Positions 1-7,025 of a DNA stretch of 64,000 nt are shown piece after piece. A model generated the notes under the pieces. The model did not search any database. It worked only from the letters and a program-made list of their open reading frames with translations, and was not told where the DNA came from. The first letter of the stretch is position 1. The number at the start of each line of letters is the position of its first letter. The DNA comes from CAZAMI01 sp964627805 (lineage in GTDB: Archaea; Thermoproteota; Thermoprotei_A; Sulfolobales; NBVN01), in contig CAZVLA010000051.1 in assembly GCA_964627805.1 (NCBI GenBank), forward strand, positions 28,715 through 92,714, written 5' to 3'. The position numbers were made by a program, and so were the translations under genes.

Positions 1-91
1 GAGCTACTAAGGAAGCACCTACGTACAGAACTACCCACTCAACCCACTTAGGTACGGACACACTCATTAGGATATTTATTAGGGGCTCCAT
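1..91 (-). CDS. mnhG: Mrp/Mnh-type antiporter subunit G, N-terminal fragment
   Basis: Only the first 30 codons lie in the window; the gene runs off the left edge. The ATG at 91-89 overlaps the TGA of the upstream mnhF by one base (TGATG), which argues for translational coupling. The visible part is a short hydrophobic N-terminus (reads MEPLINILMSV and then a membrane segment). MnhG follows MnhF in known Mrp clusters and in archaeal hydrogenase-Mrp clusters, and that position is the main reason for the name. In the Mrp complex the F and G subunits are small membrane proteins needed for Na+/H+ exchange. The identity is an inference from position and hydrophobicity, because the diagnostic part of the protein is missing. 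Confidence 0.55.
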   Translation of the reverse strand, partial: MEPLINILMSVSVPKWVEWVVLYVGASLVA

Positions 92-378
92 CACTCACTC
101 AACCCCCTCCTAAGTAAGTACTTAGCTACGAAGATGTCTAGGAGGAAAGCCCATAGAGCTAGGAGTATGGAACCGAATACTAGGTAGGGGGTCCCGTAGA
201 ATATACTCAGTAAAGCCATGAAGACAGCTAAGTCGAATGATAGGCAATCTATAGCTAATACTATGTCAGGTACTGAGGGACCCTTAATTAACCTAATTAT
301 GTATAGGGTAAAGGCAGTTAGGAAGACCACCGTAACTGACGGTACGAATACACTCAAGAATGGAGTTACGTGAACCAC
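91..378 (-). CDS. mnhF: Mrp/Mnh-type Na+/H+ antiporter subunit F
   Basis: A 95-residue membrane protein with three predicted transmembrane segments (about residues 8-28, 42-62 and 66-88). The segment around residues 32-45 (KGPSVPDIVLAIDCLS) matches the MnhF/MrpF pattern of a conserved Pro-Asp followed by an Arg/Ala-Asp in the second helix. It starts at GTG 378 after a GGAGGTGGG-like ribosome site and overlaps the end of the hydrogenase small-subunit gene by 13 bases, so it belongs to the same operon. MrpF is a small subunit of the multisubunit Na+/H+ antiporter. In hydrogenase-linked versions such as Mbh the module is thought to turn redox-driven H+ movement into a Na+ gradient. No mnhE precedes it, which differs from the usual E-F-G order. 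Confidence 0.85.
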   Translation of the reverse strand: MVHVTPFLSVFVPSVTVVFLTAFTLYIIRLIKGPSVPDIVLAIDCLSFDLAVFMALLSIFYGTPYLVFGSILLALWAFLLDIFVAKYLLRRGLSE

Positions 379-938
379 CTAACCCACCTCCTCATTAAGT
401 CAGTCCTAACTACCCAATCAGGTGGTAGGAGATCCTTTAGTGAGCTTAAGTCAACCTCACCCTCAACGTAGACCTCCCTACGTTGCTTACCCTTAACTAA
501 CCCCCTCAGTAAGCATATACCGTATATTATGGCTTCAGGACGTGGTGGGCAGCCAGGTACGTAGACCGTAGGTGGTGGCTCAATACCGTACCTCTTCCTT
601 AGGTAGTCGTAGAACCTATCAATACCACCTAGTACTGAGTATGAGTCATGCCATATACCACCACCGCACGCACATGAACCTATAGCTACTACTACCTTAG
701 GTTCGGGTACGGCCATGAATGCCCTAACAGCCCTAGGTAGTACCTCATTAGTTACTGGCCCAGTGAACAGTATGGCGTCTGCGTGTCTAGGACTACCTAC
801 TAACTTAATACCGAACCTCTCAACGTCCTGCCAAGGTGTTAGTACGTTAATTACCTCGATATCACACCCATTACACCCTCCAGTATTCATGTGGAATACC
901 CATAGTGACTTCCTATATAGGCCATCACCCCTACCCAC
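366..938 (-). CDS. hycG: Membrane-bound [NiFe] hydrogenase small subunit (NuoB/HycG/MbhJ type)
   Basis: A 190-residue protein homologous to the electron-transfer small subunit of group 4 [NiFe] hydrogenases and to NuoB of complex I. It shows the cysteine pattern for the proximal [4Fe-4S] cluster: Cys-x2-Cys in GGCNGCD (about residues 20-28), a Cys in GSCACGGG (about 88-95) and a Cys in PGCPPRPEAI (about 130-139). Group 4 small subunits lack the long twin-arginine N-terminus of uptake hydrogenases, as here. It would take electrons from the HycF-like ferredoxin subunit and pass them to the NiFe site in the large subunit. It follows hycF by 3 bases and overlaps mnhF, the same order as the end of E. 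coli hycC-D-E-F-G. Confidence 0.93.
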   Translation of the reverse strand: MGRGDGLYRKSLWVFHMNTGGCNGCDIEVINVLTPWQDVERFGIKLVGSPRHADAILFTGPVTNEVLPRAVRAFMAVPEPKVVVAIGSCACGGGIWHDSYSVLGGIDRFYDYLRKRYGIEPPPTVYVPGCPPRPEAIIYGICLLRGLVKGKQRREVYVEGEVDLSSLKDLLPPDWVVRTDLMRRWVRWFT

Positions 939-941
939 GAA

Positions 942-1454
942 TCACCACCTCGCGAATGAGGTGTTTACTGCTGTTAACTTAGCCCTACATTCAGGACAGA
1001 CAAGAGTAAGTACCCTCTCGTCAGGGCTTAACTCCCTCATGACCTCCCTAACTAATCTGTAGGTAGTGAATGGCTTACCGCAAATTACGCACTTAACCAT
1101 CCTAAGACCGACTTCCTGAATTAAGTCCTTAGACTCAAGAGCTGATAACTCAAACTCCCTACTCAACTCAATAGCTCCTACGGGGCACGCATCAGCGCAT
1201 CTACCGCAGTATATGCACCTACCTATGAATAACCTAACCCACCTAATACCTCCCCTTAAGTCATCCTCAATACTTAATGCGTTAGCTGGGCACGCATTAA
1301 CGCATGCTCCACAACCTAAGCACTTACTACTATCGATTACGGGCTTACCCCTGAAGGTCTCTGGCGTAGGTACTGGTTCGTAGGGGTACTTCTCAGTAAC
1401 TACTCCGTACCTTAAGTAATCCTTAATGAATCCTAACCTACCCACGGTAACCAC
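942..1454 (-). CDS. hycF: Hydrogenase ferredoxin-like subunit (NuoI/HycF type)
   Basis: A 170-residue iron-sulfur protein. Two ferredoxin motifs are visible, CLGCGACVNACP (about residues 44-55) and CIYCGRCADACP (about 80-91), enough for two [4Fe-4S] clusters. The C-terminal part has two further Cys pairs (KCVICG and VCPECR), a feature of the formate-hydrogenlyase HycF/HyfH subfamily rather than of plain NuoI. It should relay electrons from the CooF polyferredoxin towards the small subunit on the cytoplasmic face of the membrane complex. The GTG start at 1454 overlaps the end of the large-subunit gene by 17 bases. Confidence 0.92.
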   Translation of the reverse strand: MVTVGRLGFIKDYLRYGVVTEKYPYEPVPTPETFRGKPVIDSSKCLGCGACVNACPANALSIEDDLRGGIRWVRLFIGRCIYCGRCADACPVGAIELSREFELSALESKDLIQEVGLRMVKCVICGKPFTTYRLVREVMRELSPDERVLTLVCPECRAKLTAVNTSFARW

Positions 1455-3129
1455 CCCTAACTAACTCCCTAAAACTCACGAACCTCGAACTACCTGACCT
1501 AACATCGATTACTAAGCAGTGGTCAGTGCATGAGAAGCAAGGGTCTATACTAGCTATTATTATTGGTGCGTCAGCTAGGTAAGCACCCTTAAGCATGTAG
1601 AGCGTAGCTGGTATGTTATTGTATGAGGGTGCTCTAGGTCTCCACCTATACACCTTATTCCCTAAACCAGTAACTACTAAGTGTACGTCCTCACCCCTAG
1701 GTGCTTCAGTAGCACCTACACCAATCCTTAACGGAACTACTTCGTAGTCCTCATTAATTAGTGGTGTCTTAGGTAGGTTCTGAAGTGCTTGCTCAACAAT
1801 ACTCACGGACTCGAGGACCTCCTCATACCTAACTAAGAACCTAGCTAGTACGTCACCCTCATCCCTAACAGGTACTCTAAAGTCTAACTCACCATAGGCT
1901 GCGTAGGGGTGGTCCCTCCTAACGTCTATATCAAGTCCTGAAGCCCTAGCTGTAGGTCCTACAACGCATATCCTCCTAGCGTCCTCCCTACTTAAGTAAC
2001 CAACGCCCTTCATCCTAGAGACTACTTCCTTAATCTTAAGGACCTTCTCAGTAAGTGCTACGCACTCCTCCCTAACCCTCCTTAAGATCCTTAATGCCTT
2101 CTCTACGTGGTCCTCCCTAATATCCCACCTAACACCACCTACTACGTTAGCTCCGTAAGTCTTCCTATTACCAGTTAACTCCTCAGCTAACCTCATTACG
2201 GGCTCCCTAATCCTCCAGTAAGCCATGAATCCAGTATCGAAGCCTAGTACGTGTAGTGCTACGCCCATCCATAGTAGGTGGCTGTGAATCCTCTCAATCT
2301 CTAGTAGGATAGTCCTTACGTACTTAGCCCTCTCAGGTACTTCAATACGTAGGGCCGACTCAACTGCTTGGCAGTAGCAGCATGAGTGTGTGAAGCCGCA
2401 TATACCGCATATACGCTCAGCTATGAATGGTACTTGATTAAGCGTCATCCTAGACTCAGCAACCTTCTCAATACCCCTATGAACCATGAATCCCTTATAC
2501 CTAGCCTCAACAACTACCTCACCATCCACGTAGAGCTCGAAGTACTCGGGCTCATGAAGTGCTGGGTGGTAGGGACCTATGGGGACTACTTGATACTTCC
2601 TAGCTAACTCATCAACATGCTCAACCTCATCATCAACACCCTCAATAATTAACTTCCTATCGTAGGGGAAGTCCTTCCTTAATGGGTGAATACCTTCAGG
2701 CCAGTTATGAGGTAGTACTAACCTCTTAGGCTCCGGATGACCCTCAAACTCAATACCCACCATATCCCTTACTTCACGCTCACCCCAATTAGCACCAGGT
2801 ATTACTGGGGTTATTGATGGTGCCTTAGGTAGTGAGGGTGGTAGTGATGCTTGAGTAACTACGTACCTACTACATTGAGGAACACTGAAGATGTGGTATA
2901 GCTTGTAAGTACCGTCAATTGGTCTGAAGTCAGCACCTACGCTAGTTGAGTAGTAACCACCTAACCCCCACTGAAGCTCATTAGCTACTTCAGGTAGGTC
3001 CTCAGCCCTAACCTTAACTAAGTAAGCATTACCTACCTCCTCAACACTACCGTACCTACTCAGTAAATCAACTAACTCCCTACACCCATTAGTAACCCAT
3101 GAGTGCTGCAAGAACAGCCACCCCCGCAA
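1438..3129 (-). CDS. hycE: Fused NuoC-NuoD type [NiFe] hydrogenase large subunit (HycE type)
   Basis: A 563-residue fusion. Residues 1-155 are a NuoC/30-kDa domain with its signature at about 114-152 (NWGEREVRDMVGIEFEGHPE and PLRKD). The rest is the large subunit. Both Ni-binding motifs are intact: RICGICGFTH (Cys241, Cys244) and DPCFSCTDH (Cys531, Cys534). This marks a true hydrogenase and not a complex I NuoD, which lacks these cysteines. About 26 residues follow DPCFSCTDH and resemble the cleaved tail of E. coli HycE, so a maturation peptidase is probably needed; none is in the window. The start is uncertain: TTG 3129 overlaps the NuoH-like gene by 41 bases, and an in-frame TTG lies at 3111. 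The catalytic role is proton reduction to H2 with electrons from CO. Confidence 0.95.
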   Translation of the reverse strand: MRGWLFLQHSWVTNGCRELVDLLSRYGSVEEVGNAYLVKVRAEDLPEVANELQWGLGGYYSTSVGADFRPIDGTYKLYHIFSVPQCSRYVVTQASLPPSLPKAPSITPVIPGANWGEREVRDMVGIEFEGHPEPKRLVLPHNWPEGIHPLRKDFPYDRKLIIEGVDDEVEHVDELARKYQVVPIGPYHPALHEPEYFELYVDGEVVVEARYKGFMVHRGIEKVAESRMTLNQVPFIAERICGICGFTHSCCYCQAVESALRIEVPERAKYVRTILLEIERIHSHLLWMGVALHVLGFDTGFMAYWRIREPVMRLAEELTGNRKTYGANVVGGVRWDIREDHVEKALRILRRVREECVALTEKVLKIKEVVSRMKGVGYLSREDARRICVVGPTARASGLDIDVRRDHPYAAYGELDFRVPVRDEGDVLARFLVRYEEVLESVSIVEQALQNLPKTPLINEDYEVVPLRIGVGATEAPRGEDVHLVVTGLGNKVYRWRPRAPSYNNIPATLYMLKGAYLADAPIIIASIDPCFSCTDHCLVIDVRSGSSRFVSFRELVRGGYRG

Positions 3130-4066
3130 TAATTACTGACTTCTTAAGCACGGAGAGTGCTTGATCAAGCCTTAACCTTCCGTACAGAGCCTCAATAGCT
3201 GAATACGTAATTGAGAGTATTACCAGTAGTGATATGTACGTGGCTGATACTACGACCTGACCAATACCCAAGAACCACATCTTACTACGTAATATGGAGG
3301 TTAACCAAGTCCTAGGGAGTATTAGGTCTATGAGAAGCGTTGATAAGGTAATGCGCTTAACCAATAATGCATACTTAACTAGTCCTAACTCAGCTCCACC
3401 ATACTCAAGTACGATACCACCAGCTAACTCAGGTTCAGCCTCCGGTATCTCGTAAGGTAGCCTCCCTCCCTCAGCATATGTTAGGAAGGCTATGATTGCT
3501 ATAGCAAGTATTGTTGATGGATGTAATGGTGGGTAAGGGGGTAGTATGTTCCTCAGAAGTAGTGATGATCTATCAATAGCTAAAGTAGCTACTGAGAGTG
3601 CGAATACTAATTCGTAAGCCATCCATAAAGAGACTTCCCTACATGAACCTACAGATGCTAGGGGGCTTCCTGTGTATATCGACCCTATAGATATAATTAC
3701 TGATGGAACCGCTAGTAAGTACATGAATACTATGGTATCGCCTAAGAAGCTAAGTGAGGCGTTAAGTAGGGTCGGTATGAGGGAGAGCGTTAGTATCGAT
3801 ACCGTGAATGCTATGTAGGGAGCTAACCTAAATATTATTGGTCCACCAGTAACTGCTCCCTTCCTAAACAACTTTACTAAGTCATACCAAGTCTGAAGTA
3901 TTGGTGGGCCCCTCCTACACTGAATCCTAGCCCTAACCCTCCTCTCAATACCGTCAAGTAATGGTGCTAATAATGCTGGAATCACTACATTAATCGCTAT
4001 GAAGGGTAGCCAGTACTTAATTAATACGTTAAGTAAGGGCGCCGCATCCATCATATTTACCACCAC
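3089..4066 (-). CDS. hycD: Hydrogenase membrane anchor subunit (NuoH/HycD type)
   Basis: A 325-residue integral membrane protein with about eight hydrophobic segments, the length usual for NuoH/HycD. The family's conserved cytoplasmic loops are visible: GIERRVRARIQCRRGPP (about residues 38-54) and the acidic loop GGRLPYEIPEAEPELAGG (about 200-217). That acidic loop links electron transfer to ion movement in complex I relatives. The subunit anchors the hydrophilic arm and connects it to the antiporter-like subunit. It overlaps the preceding NuoL-like gene by 10 bases. The start could also be the nearby ATG in MVVNMMDA. Confidence 0.93.
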   Translation of the reverse strand: MVVNMMDAAPLLNVLIKYWLPFIAINVVIPALLAPLLDGIERRVRARIQCRRGPPILQTWYDLVKLFRKGAVTGGPIIFRLAPYIAFTVSILTLSLIPTLLNASLSFLGDTIVFMYLLAVPSVIISIGSIYTGSPLASVGSCREVSLWMAYELVFALSVATLAIDRSSLLLRNILPPYPPLHPSTILAIAIIAFLTYAEGGRLPYEIPEAEPELAGGIVLEYGGAELGLVKYALLVKRITLSTLLIDLILPRTWLTSILRSKMWFLGIGQVVVSATYISLLVILSITYSAIEALYGRLRLDQALSVLKKSVIIAGVAVLAALMGY

Positions 4067-5985
4067 TTAAGGAGCTTAAGGAGTATAGCTAACGTAGCGA
4101 GCACTACGACGATAGCCGTCATTAACTCAGCAGTTTCTAGGGAGTCGCTAAGCTCTTTAAAGACCTTAAGAGAGTATCTCGAATATCTCATTCCGAATGA
4201 TTTAAGTGCTTGACCAGCTACGTAAACCTCCTTAAAAACATTTTCAAATATCCTATAGTATCCCTTACCAGGGATTGAGTATAGGTGAGTAGCTAATTTA
4301 GAGCCGCAGAGCCAAGCAGTTAACCTACCTCCTCGGCTAGCTAATGCAATCGTTGCTGATAAGGTTGTTACTGCTATGTAAGTAGCTATTAAGGCTATAG
4401 CATTTACTCCGTATCCTCTAATACTAACTATGAACGGGGAGATCACTAAGTAGTAAGTATTCATTCCTAAGTAAGTAGCTGTTGGTAATATAGTATAGAG
4501 TGCTAATAAGGGTAAAACACCTAGTGCTACACATAAAGTAGCTAACCATATCTGAGAAAAGCACATAGGTAGTGGAACCTCCTCAGTAACTACCTTAACT
4601 ACCCTTCCTTCCCTACCGAAGAGTGTGGTGAAGTACTTGATGAAGCTAGTGGTAGTAACAGCACTAATAAATAGTGCTAGAGCACCAAAGATAGCTAATG
4701 GTGTCTTGACACACATAGTCGATACGTAGATTAACCACTTACTTACGAATCCATTAAAAGGTGGTACACCAGCTATTGAGAGGGAAGCAATTAGAGCCGT
4801 AGCTGCCGTTACGGGCATGAACTTCCCGAGACCTCCAAGTTTATTTAGATCCCTAGAGCCAGTTCTGTAAATTACTGAACCAGCTGTTAGGAAGAGTAGT
4901 GACTTAAATACTGCGTGATTGAGTAGGTGGTAAAGACTAGCTACGTAAGCAACTATAGCTAATGCTACGTACTTAATCCCTAGGTACGGTAGTACTAATG
5001 AGGCACCTAAGGCCATTACTATATACCCTACCTGCCCTATGCTATGGTAGGCCAGCAACCTCTTGGAGTCTGTCTGCTCAAGCGCGTAGAGAGTACCTAC
5101 TACTAAAGTAACTGTACCTAAGGTAGCTACTACGTAGCCCCACACGAACCTCCAAGTAGGAGGTAGTGGGTTTAGGGTTAGTATCATGAAGTATATGGGT
5201 ACCTTAATCATGCAGCCACTAAGTAGGGCTGATACGTTACTAGGTGCTTCAGGGTGAGCGTCAGGTAGCCAGTTATGGAACGGTACTATAGCTGCCTTAA
5301 TCATTAGTCCTATCATGAACATAGCAAGTACTAAATTACCTACTAAGGGGTTAGTGGTTATGAGTGCGTTCATGAACTTCAGTAAGTCAGTGAATGTAGC
5401 TGTGAATCCCTTAGTAGCTATTGCTAGCATAACTACTGAGACTATTAAGGCATCAGCACCTAACTTAGTAACGCAGAAGTACTTAAACCCGGCCCAAACA
5501 GCGGATGCTTTACCCTTCTCGAAGGAGACTAGGTACTGTGAGGTTAGGGTCATTAACTCCCAGAAGATTAGGAAGGCTATTAAGTTCCATGAACTAACCG
5601 TAAGTATCATTACTAGTATGAAGAGTCCGTAATTAAGTGCGTAATGACCTAAGTACTCCCTACCGTAGAACCTCCTAACGTAACCAGCACCGTAGATTGA
5701 TGAGGCTAGAGCTACTAAGGAAATTACTAGAGTGAAGAAAGCTGAGAGGGGGGTTATTCTGAAGGTAAGTACCCTTAAGTTAAGTATAGGTACCTTAACG
5801 TAGATACTCAATGAAGTTCCGTAAGTAAGGATCAGTAAGGAGAGTATTAGGGCTGAAGCAGAGGCTATGGATGCTGAGGTATGTATTAAGTAATTAGCCC
5901 CCCTACCCCTCATAGGTATTGAGGCTAGGGAGGGTATAGTAAGGAGTACTATAGTAATGATTATGAGTAAGGTAAAAAGAATCAT
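4057..5985 (-). CDS. hycC: Antiporter-like membrane subunit of group 4 hydrogenase (NuoL/HycC type)
   Basis: A 642-residue protein with about fourteen to sixteen transmembrane segments. It belongs to the proton-pumping NADH-quinone oxidoreductase/Mrp antiporter family. Two hallmarks of ion-translocating members are seen: the Glu in IFWELMTLTSQY (about residue 144) and the Lys-containing helix IKAAIVPFHNWLPDAHPEAP (about 228-247). Its place at the head of a C-D-E-F-G order matches HycC of formate hydrogenlyase. It overlaps the cooT-like gene by 4 bases (5982-5985), so it is co-translated with the CODH accessory genes. It is predicted to translocate H+ or Na+ as electrons flow to the NiFe site. 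Confidence 0.92.
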   Translation of the reverse strand: MILFTLLIIITIVLLTIPSLASIPMRGRGANYLIHTSASIASASALILSLLILTYGTSLSIYVKVPILNLRVLTFRITPLSAFFTLVISLVALASSIYGAGYVRRFYGREYLGHYALNYGLFILVMILTVSSWNLIAFLIFWELMTLTSQYLVSFEKGKASAVWAGFKYFCVTKLGADALIVSVVMLAIATKGFTATFTDLLKFMNALITTNPLVGNLVLAMFMIGLMIKAAIVPFHNWLPDAHPEAPSNVSALLSGCMIKVPIYFMILTLNPLPPTWRFVWGYVVATLGTVTLVVGTLYALEQTDSKRLLAYHSIGQVGYIVMALGASLVLPYLGIKYVALAIVAYVASLYHLLNHAVFKSLLFLTAGSVIYRTGSRDLNKLGGLGKFMPVTAATALIASLSIAGVPPFNGFVSKWLIYVSTMCVKTPLAIFGALALFISAVTTTSFIKYFTTLFGREGRVVKVVTEEVPLPMCFSQIWLATLCVALGVLPLLALYTILPTATYLGMNTYYLVISPFIVSIRGYGVNAIALIATYIAVTTLSATIALASRGGRLTAWLCGSKLATHLYSIPGKGYYRIFENVFKEVYVAGQALKSFGMRYSRYSLKVFKELSDSLETAELMTAIVVVLATLAILLKLLKWW

Positions 5986-6185
5986 TTAGAACCACCTAAA
6001 CTCTGAAGAACGACCTTATGCCTTAGGAAGTCTATGTACAGTACCTTAACATTACTAACTACTCTCCTCCTACCCATAATATCTGAAAGAATAACTGAGT
6101 TACCTGAGACCCTCATATGAGCTACTTCATCCATTAGTAGCTCCTCACGATCACCTTCACGAATGAATACCTTAGACTCACACAA
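5982..6185 (-). CDS. cooT: CooT-like small nickel-binding protein
   Basis: A protein of about 67 residues, close to the 66 of Rhodospirillum rubrum CooT. I place the start at TTG 6185, not the in-frame GTG at 6194. TTG lies four bases after a GGTGAT ribosome site and gives an N-terminus MCESKVFI. The Met-Cys start is the family signature (PF10133) and Cys2 is the Ni(II) ligand in CooT. The rest (ELLMDEVAHMRV, VILSDIMGRRRVV, VLYIDFLRHKVVL) follows the archaeal members of this beta-rich family. Its place next to cooC and cooS fits a role in supplying nickel to the CODH C-cluster or the hydrogenase. The 3' end overlaps hycC by 4 bases. Confidence 0.8.
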   Translation of the reverse strand: MCESKVFIREGDREELLMDEVAHMRVSGNSVILSDIMGRRRVVSNVKVLYIDFLRHKVVLQSLGGSK

Positions 6186-6190
6186 GGTAA

Positions 6191-6985
6191 TCACCTAAGT
6201 GACTTAATCACCTTATCAATGAGTGACTTAACGTCATGTCTTACGGTACTACATTCAGGTATCTTATCGAGTCCCTTACCACTTACTTCAGTCTTAACTA
6301 CCTCCTCGTCATAGTGTATTATGTGGTATGGTGGTCCCTCCTCACCAAATACCTTAAGGTAGAGTTGGGATGTCTTTATGTCATCAACTACCTTATTAAT
6401 TACTAGTAAGTTCCTCTTAATACCTAAGTCATTAGCTAACTTAATGAGTTTCCTAGATATTATTAGGGACTTAAGCGTGGGTTCGGAGACGCATATATTC
6501 AAGTCGAACTTCTCAGCTAAGCCCCTACCGAAGACCTCAGCACCTGCTTCAGCATCAACGACTACTACCTCATCCCTCTTAAGTAGTACGTGGGTTAGGA
6601 ATGCCTTAGCTAAGGCTATTGCTGGGCATAAACACCCTTCCTTACCAGCATCTATACTACCGACAACTACTAAACTTAAGCCATCCCTAACCCTAATCCC
6701 GTACTTATCGACTAGGTCATCAACCTTAGGTGTTAGTGAGAATAGGACACCCCAACCCTCACCAGGCCTAGCACCTGTTCTCTCCTCAGCTAACTCCTCA
6801 TTCCTAGCTAGTGGTGTTATGGAGTAAGCAATCTCCGGAGGTACTCCGAGGCTCTGAGCTAGGTTAGGTACGGAGTCAGTATCTAGTGCTAGTACTTTAT
6901 AACCTAACCTACTTAATTCAAGCGATAGTAGGGCTGCTAAGGTCGTCTTACCCGTCCCTCCCTTCCCTGAAATCAGTACCTTCAC
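6191..6985 (-). CDS. cooC: CODH maturation ATPase CooC
   Basis: A 264-residue P-loop protein of the MinD/ParA/CooC family. The deviant Walker A motif GKGGTGKTTLAALLS is at residues 8-22. GCLCPAIAL (about 117-125) holds the Cys-x-Cys that CooC dimers use to bind metal. Walker-B-like VVVVDAEAGAEVFGRG (about 139-154) completes the nucleotide site. CooC hydrolyses ATP while inserting nickel into the CODH C-cluster. The GTG start at 6985 follows a GAGGCGAC ribosome site about 40 bases after the cooS stop. Its place between cooS and cooT supports CooC over the other ParA-like ATPases. Confidence 0.93.
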   Translation of the reverse strand: MKVLISGKGGTGKTTLAALLSLELSRLGYKVLALDTDSVPNLAQSLGVPPEIAYSITPLARNEELAEERTGARPGEGWGVLFSLTPKVDDLVDKYGIRVRDGLSLVVVGSIDAGKEGCLCPAIALAKAFLTHVLLKRDEVVVVDAEAGAEVFGRGLAEKFDLNICVSEPTLKSLIISRKLIKLANDLGIKRNLLVINKVVDDIKTSQLYLKVFGEEGPPYHIIHYDEEVVKTEVSGKGLDKIPECSTVRHDVKSLIDKVIKSLR

Positions 6986-7025
6986 TACCGTCGCCTCTAT
7001 GACTTACTTACTTCGGAGGTAATGA

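Noticed and set aside
715..1062. Plus-strand ORF of 115 codons over the hydrogenase genes
   Set aside because: It lies antisense to hycG and hycF, whose iron-sulfur motifs are clear, and its product has no recognisable features.
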